The notes under the pieces: generated by a model
Databases searched by the model: none
Seen by the model: only the letters and a program-made list of their open reading frames with translations
What the model was told of the DNA's origin: nothing
Position numbers and translations under genes: made by a program
Source of the DNA: Chaetoderma sp. LZ-2023a
Taxonomy: Eukaryota > Mollusca > Caudofoveata > Chaetodermatida > Chaetodermatidae
Direction: 5' to 3'
Assembly: GCA_034401795.1 (NCBI GenBank)
Contig: CM067366.1
Location: 73,331,087-73,395,086, forward strand
DNA: 64,000 nt
Shown here: positions 49,901 to 58,549 of the stretch, one piece after another
Position numbering within the stretch: position 1 is the stretch's first letter
Layout: each line of letters opens with the position of its first letter

Positions 49901-51916
49901 GGGCGCTGGTCCCGCTGGCTTGACGACTGTTCTACACAGAGCTCTGGGCTAACGCTTACCAGCCATTGGCACACATCAGACCAGTTCTCCTCTGTTGCCA
50001 CCTGAGAGTGGTCGACAAGGCGCGGGCCTTCGTCATCCTCTATTGCACTCGCAGGTGTAAACGTGGCTGGAGCCGTGGATATTGCTGGCAGGCCGTGGAA
50101 AACATACAGGCCCGAGAGTGCAGGCATGTCTTGCGCCATGGCTGAAAACCCAGGAGCCGGCGCCATGGAAATGTGCGGGGTGTAATCCACCACACCATGG
50201 CCCGGACCAGCCGCCGTCATATCCTCGGCAACCTGAGGTATACGGAAACGGCGGTCATCCGCTCCAACCCGGGCCACCCTTTGAGCCGTGAAAGCTACCC
50301 ATACGGGAGTAGTTCCATGGAAAAAATTGGCCGTGGTGCTCACCCCCCCCCCCCCAGTAGGGGAGCAGATGAAGAAGACAATAAATTACCCGGCCCAGGG
50401 AGCATGCTGCGAAGCAGCTCGGATATCAAAACTTTTATTGTCTTTTTCATTTCCACCATCATTTCCAACCTGAAAGTCTCCATTTCTGAAGAAACAGAGG
50501 CCTATCTCTTACCCTTGCCATTTACACTCTTCCTCGCACACTTCTCATCCTCCGACGCCTTATCCTTCGCCTGTAATGACAAGAATTCAGAGAATAAGTT
50601 GGCCCCACTGTTTACAGACATCACATTTTAATTATGGACCACAAGGTGAACATTTTACACAGATGTGACGAGCAAACTTTGACTTGATTGATTGGTTACA
50701 ACCGACACAAGAAGGCTTCTGAAAAAGGTACAAGACGACGACAATGAGTTTAAGCTTTTCTAATAATTTAAATAAATTAAATAACTCATAAAGGAGAAAG
50801 AAAATCACATATAGGCCTACAAAGGATGGTGAAAAAGATGAACAACCAGCCTCAAAGAGGATATTAAAAATAATAATAAGGTTGATTATGACATCATAAT
50901 TTCCCAAAAAGAAACAGACGAACAACATTCAGGTGTAAGACGAATTGTATGAATACAAGAGCATACTATACAGTAATGAGAACACAGTAATAGCTTATGA
51001 TAATGATACAGATAAACAGTATGACTGAAAAATATTGGCAGCAAATAATTACAAATATTTTAATGTGCCATAATGTATAACTAGAGTACCTAAGTCTTTA
51101 GCAAAGGCATACCACCACGTCCAGCTCTTGGAAGCTCCACCAGACAACCACTCCTCATCACCATTCACTTATTTATTAAAGGGAAGGGTGGGACCAGAGG
51201 GCAGAACAACAAGCTCTCTCTTATGGGAGCCTATATCATTCTGGGCATGGTCTTTTTTTCCTAACATTTATAGGGAAATAGTGGAGACAAACCTGTTTAG
51301 ATGTGAACAAACCTCTTTAAAGAAACCTGTGGACACAATCATAAAGAGATATTAGCATTTTATGGCGCCAGATAATAAAGTTACCAGTTTTCTGAGCGCC
51401 TATACATCTGTACCATGTCATGGAAATAGGTGACACCGCGTAATTAAGACGTAATTAAAACATAATTGTACTAGAGTTCACCTGGTAACTCGGTCCTGGC
51501 GTGGCCTCAGATCTCTAGCACTCTAAAACAACTTTAGATATGAAAATTGAGCAAACCGTAGCAAGTGGATACAAAAACACAAGCATGTGATTCAGGCCAA
51601 TAGTCAAGAAAGAGGCAGTGACAGTGCGCATGCGCGAGTTTGGGGCTGGCATCCGGCTGACTGTCACCTGCCCAATAAGGGCACCTATCTTTTTTAATCT
51701 GGGTTATTGAGTGAAGGTCGATATTTAGGAAATATAGAGTGTTAGGAAGTTAAGTATATCTCTTGAAGTGAAAGTGAAATTTTCTTGAACATATTTGAGT
51801 GTTAAAGGGCTGTTTTAATGGAATATATAATTAATCTTACCTGGGATAGTCACAGACAACTGAAGAGGTGTCCTAACGACAGCATCATAGTCAGGAGGGT
51901 CATCTATCGCAGACAT
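34540..51916 (-). CDS. TMEM272-like: TMEM272-like four-helix membrane protein, gene 2 (6 coding exons)
   Basis: Spliced minus-strand gene: 51916-51841, 42411-42349, 40085-39783, 38198-38145, 36422-36192, 34724-34540. All five introns are phase 1 with GT donors and AG acceptors, and the product is 303 aa. PPxY motifs stand at residues 7-10 (PPDY), 49-52 (PPSY in RPPSYESLFG) and 85-88 (PPTY). A Ser/Asp-rich stretch precedes helix 1 (about 149-165). Helices 2 and 3 are encoded by exon 5, with a CFCCCF cluster between them, and helix 4 by exon 6. PPxY motifs suggest recruitment of WW-domain ubiquitin ligases, which is inference. It is a paralogue of gene 1 and converges on it. Exon 2 (63 nt) has no clear equivalent in gene 1. 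Introns carry a DIRS element and several smaller mobile elements. Confidence 0.85.
35053..35256. mobile_element. MITE family E copy
   Basis: CTTAACTTTTAGCACTATGA left end and TGACATCAGAGTGGCAAGG right end, with hairpin arms GGTGGGAGATGTTGCTGTC and inverse. Confidence 0.85.
35619..35850. mobile_element. MITE family B copy, complete
   Basis: TTAACTCTTTAACACTC and GTGTTAAAGGGTTAA ends. The arms ATGTCCATTTGCAGACCAAG and inverse meet at GGCTCAATAACCGAGGC. Confidence 0.9.
36192..36422 (-). CDS. gene 2 coding exon 5 (helices 2 and 3)
   Basis: Acceptor TTTAATTTTGCAG, donor ATTTG|GTAAGT, 231 nt, phase 1-1. It encodes NECRSEPHIPMFLLLCGL, a CFCCCFKNGDKSW loop and a helix ending VTIFG, co-linear with gene 1 exon 4. 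Confidence 0.88.
36450..37664 (+). mobile_element. dispersed repeat family C copy
   Basis: Left end CACTCACCTGG (truncated head), many blocks such as CCAAGATGGCCGCC and TTCAGCGGTTCTGGAGAAG, right end GGCCAGGTGAGCTAA. It abuts the splice acceptor side of gene 2 exon 5. ORFs inside are not genes. Confidence 0.8.
37665..38144. other. intron 4 remainder of gene 2
   Basis: No coding signal; a short GTGC/GT repeat at 37889-37920 and G-rich runs near 37835. Confidence 0.4.
38145..38198 (-). CDS. gene 2 coding exon 4 (helix 1)
   Basis: 54-nt phase 1-1 exon between TTTATTACCAG and GTACGA. It encodes VIVIFILLAIGIAQTIV. Identical length and phase to gene 1 exon 3. Confidence 0.88.
38510..39114 (+). 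mobile_element. dispersed repeat family C copy, short form
   Basis: Head GAGGCCCAAGGGGCCTGTAT, tail GACGGACGACGGATGGCATG and GGCCAGGTGAGCTAA. Complete ends but only about 600 bp. Confidence 0.88.
39262..39640. repeat. 16-bp minisatellite
   Basis: Unit GGTCGATCACAAGTCG with length variants, about 23 copies. Arg-Ser-Val-Asp-His type ORFs in all three forward frames are artefacts. Confidence 0.93.
39783..40085 (-). CDS. gene 2 coding exon 3 (PPxY-rich cytosolic segment)
   Basis: Acceptor GTTGATTTCAG, donor AAAG|GTCAGC, 303 nt, phase 1-1. It starts RPPSYESLFGTAF, includes RPPSPPPPPTYDVAF and ends TPSYLGCK. The N-terminal RPPSYESLFG block was the main family clue. Confidence 0.88.
40200..40330. 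mobile_element. MITE family B core, degraded
   Basis: Arms TGAACATTTACTACTTGAAT and inverse around GGCTTGGTTATCAAGCC, with TGCAAATGGACATTTTGC. Ends not recognisable. Confidence 0.6.
40331..41377. other. no gene recognised (possible decayed transposon)
   Basis: Part of intron 2 of gene 2. A faint resemblance to a Tc1-like transposase (an Arg-rich stretch around 40610-40680) is not convincing and no ends were found. Confidence 0.3.
41378..41587. mobile_element. MITE family G copy: B-type ends with A-type hairpin core
   Basis: Termini GTAACCCTTTCACCGATGAA and GTGAAAGCGTTAAT resemble the TTAACCCTT ends of families B and E. The inside is the family A hairpin (GAATATTTTGAAATTAATTT, GCTGTTGCTGCC and inverse). 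Confidence 0.75.
41785..42090 (-). mobile_element. MITE family A copy, reversed, one arm deleted
   Basis: Starts CATAATGTCATAATC, contains TTTAATAAACATG and a single hairpin arm CAGTCAAATTAGTTTTAAAA, and ends GGTGGGGCATAGCTAAAA. Confidence 0.8.
42349..42411 (-). CDS. gene 2 coding exon 2
   Basis: 63-nt phase 1-1 exon between CTCACATTTCAG and GTAAGG, encoding ETISGNHVITRNASRSIAAY. Both splice sites are strong. No equivalent was found in gene 1, so it may be lineage-specific or optional. Confidence 0.75.
42468..43863 (+). mobile_element. dispersed repeat family C copy, long form
   Basis: Head GAGGCCCAAGGGGCCTGTAT, tail GATGACGGATGGTCGCCATG and ATTCTAGGCAGGGGAGCTA. Interrupted at 42686-42869 by a hAT-type MITE. 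Confidence 0.85.
42686..42869. mobile_element. hAT-type MITE family F, 184 bp, inside family C
   Basis: Left end CAGGGTTCTGCCCAGG, right end GTGGGTAGAACCC, bounded by the perfect 8-bp duplication TGATTCAT (42678-42685 and 42870-42877). A relative is at 60188-60372. Confidence 0.85.
43993..44225. mobile_element. MITE family B copy, right end truncated
   Basis: TTAACCCTTTAATCCTC start, perfect loop GGCTCGGTTATCGAGCC, arms CTGGAATGAC and inverse; fades after CAAGACCACTGC. Confidence 0.85.
44580..44806. mobile_element. MITE family B copy
   Basis: Loop TGGCTTGTTAACTGAGCCAG, right end GAGTGTTAAAGGGTTAA; the left end is eroded. Confidence 0.8.
44807..45312. other. no gene recognised
   Basis: Left flank of the DIRS element inside intron 1 of gene 2. 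An isolated GCCG|GTAAGTAT donor-like site (minus strand, near 45175) has no matching open exon. Confidence 0.4.
45313..45509. repeat. DIRS left end and inverted terminal repeat
   Basis: From AACGAAATCACAGG through TTACCTCCCTAACACTC to GCGCATGCGCAGACTGTCAC. The part from about 45346 is the inverse of 51611-51757 with scattered differences and short indels. Confidence 0.88.
45562..45667. repeat. DIRS internal complementary region
   Basis: Its left half (GTTAGGGAGGTAAGTATAAC to GATTTCGTT) is the inverse of the element's left edge at 45313-45366. Its right half (AATTTCACTTCAAGAGATAT onward) is the inverse of the right edge at 51730-51772. The two halves meet at GTT/AAT, the expected circle-junction template. 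Confidence 0.88.
46095..46955 (-). pseudogene. DIRS tyrosine recombinase domain, frameshifted
   Basis: SIARAYNYKSNRFAEWC (N-terminal core-binding part), LIAAASAKRKSEIHALS (first catalytic Arg region), CPVHALNRYKQRT, then LAEAHSVRGVVASTALFNG with the H-x-x-R motif, and after another frameshift FTDHYLRDTTK with the probable nucleophilic Tyr. At least two frameshifts (near 46480 and near 46190) separate the blocks. The recombinase would integrate the circular cDNA. Confidence 0.85.
46919..47770 (-). pseudogene. DIRS RNase H end and connection region
   Basis: VRSDNSTVVTYINRQRGTKS (RNase H, catalytic Asp) in one frame; in another frame VHIPGRLNLLADSLSRR, KIDLFATNKNAK, YAFPPAILIPKVLQKIR and LLIAPNWPSRSWYMDLLDLL. 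These blocks are typical of DIRS polyproteins. Overlapping ORFs of 418 and 240 codons reflect a frameshift near 47600. Confidence 0.85.
47762..48833 (-). pseudogene. DIRS reverse transcriptase and start of RNase H
   Basis: INSLIQKGAIEPAQNCPGFY, FLVKKSTGGWRPILNLKPLN (finger region), IDLKDAYFHIPI (first catalytic Asp), IHTYIDDWLL (YIDD, about 48349-48338) and, after a frameshift, MYTDASVEGWGGL (RNase H). Stops and frameshifts interrupt it. Confidence 0.88.
48834..50625 (-). pseudogene. DIRS gag-like region, fragmented
   Basis: Four overlapping minus-strand frames, the largest at 50343-49642 (233 codons), followed by the frame at 49600-49331 and a Gln/Arg-rich segment. An N-terminal part with KTIKVLISELLRSMLPGPG lies at 50460-50345 and is cut off by a run of C/G (50343-50354), a likely slippage frameshift. 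GC content is clearly higher than in the surroundings. No firm domain was recognised. Confidence 0.65.
50632..50720 (-). pseudogene. possible zinc-binding N-terminal piece of the DIRS gag
   Basis: PSCVGCNQSIKSKFARHICV followed by KCSPCGP-stop, a C-x2-C...H-x2-C-x2-C arrangement. An acceptor-like CTTGTCATTACAG follows before the downstream gag frame, so it could be spliced to it. Confidence 0.4.
50721..51610. other. DIRS untranslated 5' part, no gene recognised
   Basis: Between the gag-like region and the right terminal repeat. AT-rich with no coding signal; ORFs are short and unsupported. Confidence 0.45.
51611..51772. repeat. DIRS right end and inverted terminal repeat
   Basis: GAGGCAGTGACAGTGCGCAT through CATCCGGCTGACTGTCACC to GTATATCTCTTGAAGTGAAA. 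Inverse of the left repeat; lacks a short CTATCTAC insertion seen in the left copy. Confidence 0.88.
51841..51916 (-). CDS. gene 2 coding exon 1 (start codon)
   Basis: MSAIDDPPDYDAVVRTPLQL, 25 codons plus one base, donor CCAG|GTAAGA. The aligned start of gene 1 (MASNNDSPDYDTVV) supports both the start codon and the strand. The first intron of 9.4 kb holds the DIRS element. Confidence 0.85.
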
Positions 51917-52299
51917 TACTTAAAGTCATTCATCTACACACATATCTACATGTAATTGTTTATCCATACCTTAATAATAATAATAATAATAATAACTAGA
52001 TGATATAAATCAAATAATACACACACCCCCACCCACCCCGCAACGGCAGCCATGTTCGTGGGATGACATAATCCCACTGATTTGGATAGACATATGGATG
52101 GATACACAGACAAATGGGAGCTAATAATTATAAACAAGCCACTTGAGATTATCAACCTATTCAATAACACATTCAAGTAGAAGGTTTAGTTATTGAATGA
52201 TAATAACCAAAGATAATGGACACAATCTTGTTTGACCATCTCAAAACAGAAATGACATGACATTTATTGTAGCATTTAATTAATCTGTATTAAATAATG

Positions 52300-52915
52300 T
52301 ACATTTCCCTAGAAACATAGCGGCTATTAGGCAATGTTCCCATGAAGTTTCGTCACAGTACTCCAAGAAAAAATAAAGTTATTGACCGAAAGCCCAAAAT
52401 TTGCACGGACGGACGGACACAAATTCAGAGACAAAGGGATGGATGGATGTAGGGATGGGCTGACTGATCCACAAAATAATGTACATTTCCTTAGTACCAT
52501 AGCCAATGTTCCCATGAAGTTTCCTCACAATACTCCAAGCAAAGATAAAGTTATTGTACGAAAACCCAAAATTTGCACAGACGGACAGACACAAATTCAG
52601 AGACAAAGGGATGGATGGACGAAGGGATGGGCTGACTGACCCTCAAACTAAGGTGCATTTCCCTACCACCATAGTCAACCTTCCCATGAAGTTTCGTCAC
52701 AATACTCCAAGCAAAGATAAAGCTATTGAACGAAAACCCAAGATTTGCACAGATGGACGGACACAAATTCAGAGACAAAGGGATGGACGGATGGAGGGAC
52801 GGGCTGACTGACTCTCAAACTAAGGTGCATTTGCCTACTACCATAGCCAACCTTCCCATGAAGTGTTGCCACAATATTCCAAGCAAAAGTACTTATCGAA
52901 AGAAAACCTGTGCGT
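52300..52915. repeat. tandem repeat, unit about 172 bp, 3.5 copies
   Basis: Units contain CCATAG.CAA, CCCATGAAGTTTCGTCACA, ACTCCAAGCAAAGATAAAG, a run of GGACGGACACAAATTCAGAG and GGGATGGATGG. Because the unit is close to a multiple of three, ORFs appear on both strands and are artefacts. Confidence 0.92.
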
Positions 52916-52974
52916 GACGGATGCATACATGCATGTACACCCCCCACCCCCACGGCTTTTCGCTAAAAACCACA

Positions 52975-53450
52975 AGCCCGTCTACACCTTAAGATCACAA
53001 TTAGTTAGACCCAAAGATAATTGACCACAGATGAATGCTCTGGAGTCATCTACAAGATCGAATGTGACCAATGTGAGGGTACATATATAGGTGAAACCAA
53101 AAGGCCTCTCAGCACCAGAGTCAAAGAACATCTCAAAATCATTTCCAAGTCAGCTGTGGCAGAACACACAGAACCCACTGGCCACGTCATCCCCGCCAGC
53201 AGTGCCTCGGTCATCAACATCAAGACCAATTTATTTAAACGGAAAATTAGAGGCCATAGAAATCTACAAGCATCAACCAACCATGAACCGAAACGAGGGA
53301 TACCGTATACCAGCAGTCTACCAGTCCATGCTGTCACGTGACTCCCCACAAGAACTGACCAGAGTGACGTTGCCAGTAAGCATCAGTTAGTGCTGAAGAA
53401 GTGACCGAGATGGTCACAAAACTACACTCAAACAATTTCTACATCCTGGA
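52975..53450 (+). pseudogene. Penelope-like element fragment, GIY-YIG endonuclease
   Basis: TLRSQLVRPKDN-stop, then in another frame CSGVIYKIECDQCEGTYIGE followed by TKRPLSTRVKEH. The GVIYKI...TYIGE pair is the GIY-YIG signature and the Cys pair (C-x2-C) precedes it as in Penelope-type proteins. After a second frameshift come EAIEIYKHQPTMNRNEGYRI and LSRDSPQELTR. Only the C-terminal nuclease is left; the reverse transcriptase is absent. Confidence 0.8.
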
Positions 53451-53459
53451 GAGGTAACT

Positions 53460-54500
53460 AATTTTCCTTATTAGGGTATGGATAGTTTTGCCAACTGCAT
53501 AAGAATGTGAAATTTTTATCAAAAAATGACTTCTATCTAGTAATTAGCAAGTGCTAAATGAAAATTTAATTCCTCCAAATAAACTCACCGTTTTGAAAAA
53601 CACATTATCGGTTTCTAACAGGTAAGTAAATTTGTTATTTCTATAGCGACAAGATGGTGATATGACACCATTCTCTAAGATATGACAACAGGAGAGTGTT
53701 AGCAAAAATAATGATACAAACGCCTCTTAAAAGTGAATACAACTTAATTTATTTTAGTAAATCTCGACCTGGTCAAATTCCATTTTTTGCAATACTCGGT
53801 ATATACATAGAAAGTAGCAACACCATTTTCAAAATCAAAATCCTGTATCCTTGCTTTGAAAAGTAGTAAATCTAGTGCTAAAATGAAAATAAGGATTGTT
53901 TTGCATTTAACATAAAACGTTAAAACAATCTCCATTTTTACTATATATATATATATATAAATCATGGCCGTGTTTGGATTGGGCATGTTCGTGAAAAAAA
54001 TCAATCTAGATTTGAAAACAACTTAAGAACCCGTTGCCCCCTCAGTGTATATAGAATTACGGCATATGCCGTCTGACCCGAAAACTGGACCAGTTTATTT
54101 AATTTCTTTACCAGTTATGGACATTTTTATAGACCCTGAAAAAAGTAATAGCGGAAATGCATGTTTTCCACACACTAAATAATATGGTACTTACTTATTT
54201 CTGATGCATTTTGCAAAAAAATCTTCAAATATTGTGTAAAAACAATGTATCTAGTGAGATACATGTAAATATGTATTGATGATGATGATGATCATCATCA
54301 TCATGGTCCTACATCCACGGATGCACCGATCCTAATATGAGTTAAAGTTTAGTGTTTTCGGATGATTTCTGAAAATTTCTCGCTAGGATTGCTAGCTAAT
54401 GTGGCAGCATCTAGTACTTCTTGTTTTATGTTGCTCCAATTTTTGTGCCAGGAATAAAACTGTACTTATAAACATCTGTGTTCATTTGTATGTCTTGAAA
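53460..54500. other. no gene recognised
   Basis: AT-rich, with a short TA tract at 53944-53960 and a GATGATGAT/ATCATCATC palindrome at 54278-54305. No coding signal. Confidence 0.4.
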
Positions 54501-54507
54501 GTGTACA

Positions 54508-55077
54508 TCATTCTGTGTCTTGCCTTAGTATATTACAAAGATCGTCTATTGGTATATTTGCTTCTGAACGTATGCCTTTATATAAGAGTATTATCCTGTT
54601 TTGTCGGCTTCTTTCTTTCAATGGTGGTAGATTAAGGTTTGATAGTATCTTCTTCATACTACCAGGATCGTAAGTGTGGTCAGAGGATATAAACCTAGCA
54701 GCTCTCTTTTGTACCTTCTCTAGCTGTTCTTTGAGTGTGATTGTATAGGGGTCCCAAATTGTGCATGCATACTCGAGTTTTGGTCTAATCAACCCCTTGT
54801 ACAACATTTTTTTACAGTCAGATGAACACTATGATAGGTTTCTCTTTAATAAGCCTAATAGTAAGGTATTTAATAGAGTTAAAACTTTAGCCAGTTTTGT
54901 TCCCTCCAAACAGTAGTCAAAATTCTGAACTTTTTTTCGCGCATGTATCTGCATAATAGCACATTTTGCAGATTGGAACCTCATTCCGCATGTATGAGTC
55001 CAACTATTCAATGTATTGATATCATGCTGGATCTGGACGATGTCACCAAAACAACTAGTGCGGAAGAACAAAAACAA
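54508..55077 (-). pseudogene. LINE (CR1/jockey-like) reverse transcriptase C-terminus, frameshifted
   Basis: DIVQIQHDINTLNSWTHTCG and MRFQSAKCAIMQI in the first frame (55050-54890), then after a break LYKGLIRPKLEYACTIWDPY and LEKVQKRAARFISSDHTYDP (54800-54650). This is the thumb and post-polymerase part of a non-LTR reverse transcriptase from a lineage distinct from the one at 22333. The catalytic blocks are missing. Confidence 0.8.
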
Positions 55078-55375
55078 GGACCAATGGTTAGAAAGAGAAC
55101 CCTGTTAGAAACAGGTACCCTGACCATACACCAAAACCGGATATATTTAAATTGTATTGTATTTACCGCCTCTCGGATCAGACCTTCAGACGAACCTCCA
55201 ATGTTGGAGTGATTTGAGCAGGCTGCCAGCTTTGCCCTCGCCCCTCTGTGACGTCCAATCTGGCTATGCCACGCCACCTGTACTTCTATTATTTGTAAAC
55301 ATCAGTTATGGCGTCATGGAAACACTGATGTAGACACTGACTGACAGCTATTTACATTATCAGAGCATATTCGCA

Positions 55376-55627
55376 ACTGAGCTCCCGATACAGGGCCTGA
55401 CACTCCTTGTGAGTTCTTTTACATCCCTATGACACAGACATCACACAAGATGGGACCGACGGCTTTACGTCCCCTCCGAAGGATGTGTCATGTGAATGAT
55501 GTGTGGAATGGCGCTGGTTTTTACACCTTGATCACATGTCTCAACGTGGGATCAAACACGCCTCTTTGGATTGGAATTCCAAGCATGTGTGGCACAACAG
55601 TTTTGCCAACCAAGCTAATGCGCTAAT
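55376..55627 (-). mobile_element. tRNA-type SINE copy (minus strand)
   Basis: Same sequence as 61383-61640 on the other strand: GGAATTCCAAGCATGTG, GGGATCAAACACG, a ccgacggcttta block and GCTCCCGATACAGGGCCTG. ORFs across it are not genes. Confidence 0.75.
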
Positions 55628-55639
55628 GTCTTATTCTTA

Positions 55640-56045
55640 CCCCTCACAAAAAGTGCTAACTCGCATTTATTTTTGTTATTTGATTTTACCGCTTTCTTCA
55701 TATTGCGAAAAAAGCATCAGGGACTATATTTTGATTCTAGCCCCTCCCATAGGTTTACTATGGGCTTTCTGATTGCCATCAAATATGGTTAAAACACTAT
55801 AAATAAAATTATCTATACAGTTTTCAATGTCTACAACATTTTAATAAGTATGGCAATACTTCTATGATGCTTTTTTCGCTATATGAAGAAAGCGGTAAAA
55901 TTAAATAACAGAATAAATTCTAATTCTCAGTTGCCCATTTTCGTGAGGGGTAAGAATAAGGATATAGCTGCATCAGATGTATCGCCTTACTTATTAAAAT
56001 GCTGTAGACGTTGAAAACATTGTAGATAATTTTATTTTAATATTA
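55640..56045. other. inverted duplication around 55640-56030
   Basis: ATTCTTACCCCTCACAAAA with TTGATTTTACCGCTTTCTTCATA at the left is answered by TATGAAGAAAGCGGTAAAAT and TTTTCGTGAGGGGTAAGAAT at the right (about 55905-55960). The central part CTACAACATTTTAATAAG also has an inverse near 56000. Probably another palindromic element. Confidence 0.65.
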
Positions 56046-56048
56046 ATA

Positions 56049-56855
56049 AAAAATAATACACTAATCACCATTAACGCACAATACACTAATCACCATTAAT
56101 GAACAATACACTAATCACCATTAACGCACAATACACTAATCACCATTAACACACAATACCCTAATCACCATTAATGCACAATACACTAATCACCATTAAT
56201 GCACAATACACTAATCACCATTAATGCACAATACACTAATCACCATTAATGCACAATACACTAATCACCATTAATGCACAATACACTAATCACCATTAAT
56301 GCAAATACACTAATCACCATTAATGCACAATACACTAATCACCATTAATGCACAATACACTAATCACCATTAACGCACAATACACTAATCGCCATTAACG
56401 CACAATACACTAATCGCCATTAACGCACAATACACTAATCACCATTAACGCACAATACACTAATCAGCATTAACGCACAATACACTAATCACCATTAACG
56501 CACAATACACTAATCACCATTAACGCACAATACACTAATCACCATTAACGCACAATACACTAATCACCATTAACGCACAATACACTAATCACCATTAACG
56601 CACAATACACTAATCACCATTAACGCACAATACACTAATCACCATTAATGCACAATACACTAATCACCATTAATGCACAATACACTAATCACCATTAATG
56701 CACAATACACTAATCACCATTAATGCACAATACACTAATCACCATTAATGCACAATACACTAATCACCATTAATGCACAATACACTCATCACCATTAATG
56801 CACAATACACTAATCACCATGAATGCACAATACACTAATCACCATTAATGCAACT
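56049..56855. repeat. 25-bp minisatellite, about 32 units
   Basis: Unit CACTAATCACCATTAACGCA plus CAATA, highly uniform. Units differ mostly at one position (AACGC versus AATGC), and the variants are grouped into blocks. Confidence 0.97.
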
Positions 56856-56867
56856 ACCGAAGTACCG

Positions 56868-57062
56868 GATTAACCCTTTGAACCCTGCAAAGCCAAATAA
56901 ACCTCAAGACCTAATAAAATAATATTTGTCTGCCAATGCTGGGGCTGTTTCTGTCACTGGAAGAGACAGTATTTGATCAGGATAGCCCCGTATCTCAAAC
57001 AGATAACTAATATTTGTATTGTAACTGATAGTCATGGAATTCAGCGTGAAAGGATTAATGGG
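56868..57062. mobile_element. degraded TTAACCCTT-type hairpin element
   Basis: TTAACCCTTTGAACCCTGC at the left and GCGTGAAAGGATTAATGG at the right, with weak inverted similarity between (GGGGCTGTTTCTGTC). Possibly related to families B, E and G. Confidence 0.45.
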
Positions 57063-57597
57063 TTGAATGTGTTTAACCTAACTAAACTGGTTGAGGGTAT
57101 TAATCCCATGTCTAATAGGTAAAACTGGTGTGGTCATGTAACGGAGAGGCTCCACATAGGACTAGCAATAAATTTCAATCCACGACACATGAGCTGGTCA
57201 ATGCTGAATCTTTTCGGACTGGGTAGACTAGAGGCACCTGCTTTGGACTTATACAGCAACAGCTTTCAGGCTGGCTAGTCCTAACATATCCAGACATTGC
57301 ATAAATATGGGGAAATAAGAGAACGGGGCAGAGGCGTCGAAAGTGCCAAATCTAATCCTTTTTCTCACCTAGCAGCCAGATCTGATATATACTCTGTACC
57401 TGCAGTGGGCGATTACTGCCAGTATGAGTCAATCCCGGACACCTTATCTATTCCAAATCTGCATCAATGCTTTTGATTTATTTCAAATTCTGATCTAATA
57501 CGCCCTATTTTATCAATAGATCTACAACTACAACAAGAAATTCATCTCCCTAATGGACAGATTCTGTATAGACAAAGTCTCATGATTTCGCTTCGTC
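57063..57597. other. no gene recognised
   Basis: No coding or repeat signal identified with confidence. Confidence 0.4.
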
Positions 57598-57812
57598 CCT
57601 AACCCCTGGAAATCTGATGGCAAAATTTTAAATTTTCTAAATAAAATAAATGAGCAAATATAATAAATGCTACATTTTCTAGGCAAGTTTGATGGAAGAT
57701 GCTGCAGTCGTAGACAGCAACATCGTCCACCAAAAGTGCTGAATATTGTACGCCAATTTCTCTACTATAGAGATAATAAAAGATGGAATATTGCCAGTGG
57801 TAGATGTTATCA
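57598..57812. mobile_element. MITE family E copy, diverged
   Basis: CCTAACCCCTGGAAATCTGA left, GATGGAATATTGCCAGTGG right, hairpin arms GATGGAAGATGCTGCAGTCG and inverse around TAGACAGC. Confidence 0.75.
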
Positions 57813-58545
57813 AATTTAGGAGAGATATACCATGCTGAAAAGCATGAAATGATCCAAAACAGATGGTCCCAATCAGATCTCAATTATCTTGAACCTTCAT
57901 CTGATATTCATTTTCTCAATGTACATATCAGATGCTGACACTACTATAAAATATCTATCTAAGTCACAACTACACCCCCCCCCCCACCCCACCGTACCAT
58001 ATTAAAAAACCCTATCTATAATAAAAATCCTAGTTGGAATCTAAATACAAAATAATATGAAGATCCTTTATATGCAGACAACGATGTGCCCAGGATTGGC
58101 AGTGCCGGGCCACACGCCCACCACTCATCAGTGTCTGCCCGGCACTCTGGATAGATTCTCCTCTTTTAACCCCACAAAATGCAGGAAATGGCTTCTCAGA
58201 GCATCTAGTTTTCAAAAGGACCCTGGACACCCCGCTAGGGACTGAGATCGCCTGGCACTCATTTTTTTCTGGGCACATCCCTGTGTAAAACAATTATGAT
58301 ATGGTACAAAAAATAGATGTTGTGCCGTCCTGTATTCTGTGTTTACTTACGGATGTTTGTATCATCGAATAATGGGTTTTTGAGGGTGTAAGCACATTTT
58401 CGTAGATTTAATATAAGAGTAGAGCTTTTATCAACAAATGCTGTCAATTTCATAACTAGCAAACATTCACTGAAATAAAACATGCATTAAAATAAAAATA
58501 AATAATTAAGTTTTACTACCTTTAGTAGTTTAAAGGGTTACCAAT
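57813..58545. other. no gene recognised
   Basis: Contains a poly-C/CA stretch at 57975-57992. The 87-codon minus-strand ORF at 58030-58293 looks like a fragment of a dispersed repeat rather than a gene. Confidence 0.35.
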
Positions 58546-58549
58546 CCGC

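Larger units (their letters stand above)
45313..51772 (-). mobile_element. DIRS-like tyrosine-recombinase retrotransposon, about 6.46 kb
   Basis: Minus-strand order: right inverted terminal repeat, gag-like ORFs, reverse transcriptase, RNase H, tyrosine recombinase, internal complementary region, left inverted terminal repeat. The terminal repeats are inverted rather than direct, and a short internal segment is complementary to both outer ends, which is the defining DIRS architecture. Several frameshifts and broken frames show this copy is not autonomous now. It sits in intron 1 of gene 2 in the same orientation as that gene. On the right it abuts a remnant of MITE family B (TTTGAGTGTTAAAGGG). 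Confidence 0.92.

Noticed and set aside
56049..56855. CRISPR-like regular array
   Set aside because: Units are directly contiguous 25-bp repeats without unique spacers, and the genome is animal.
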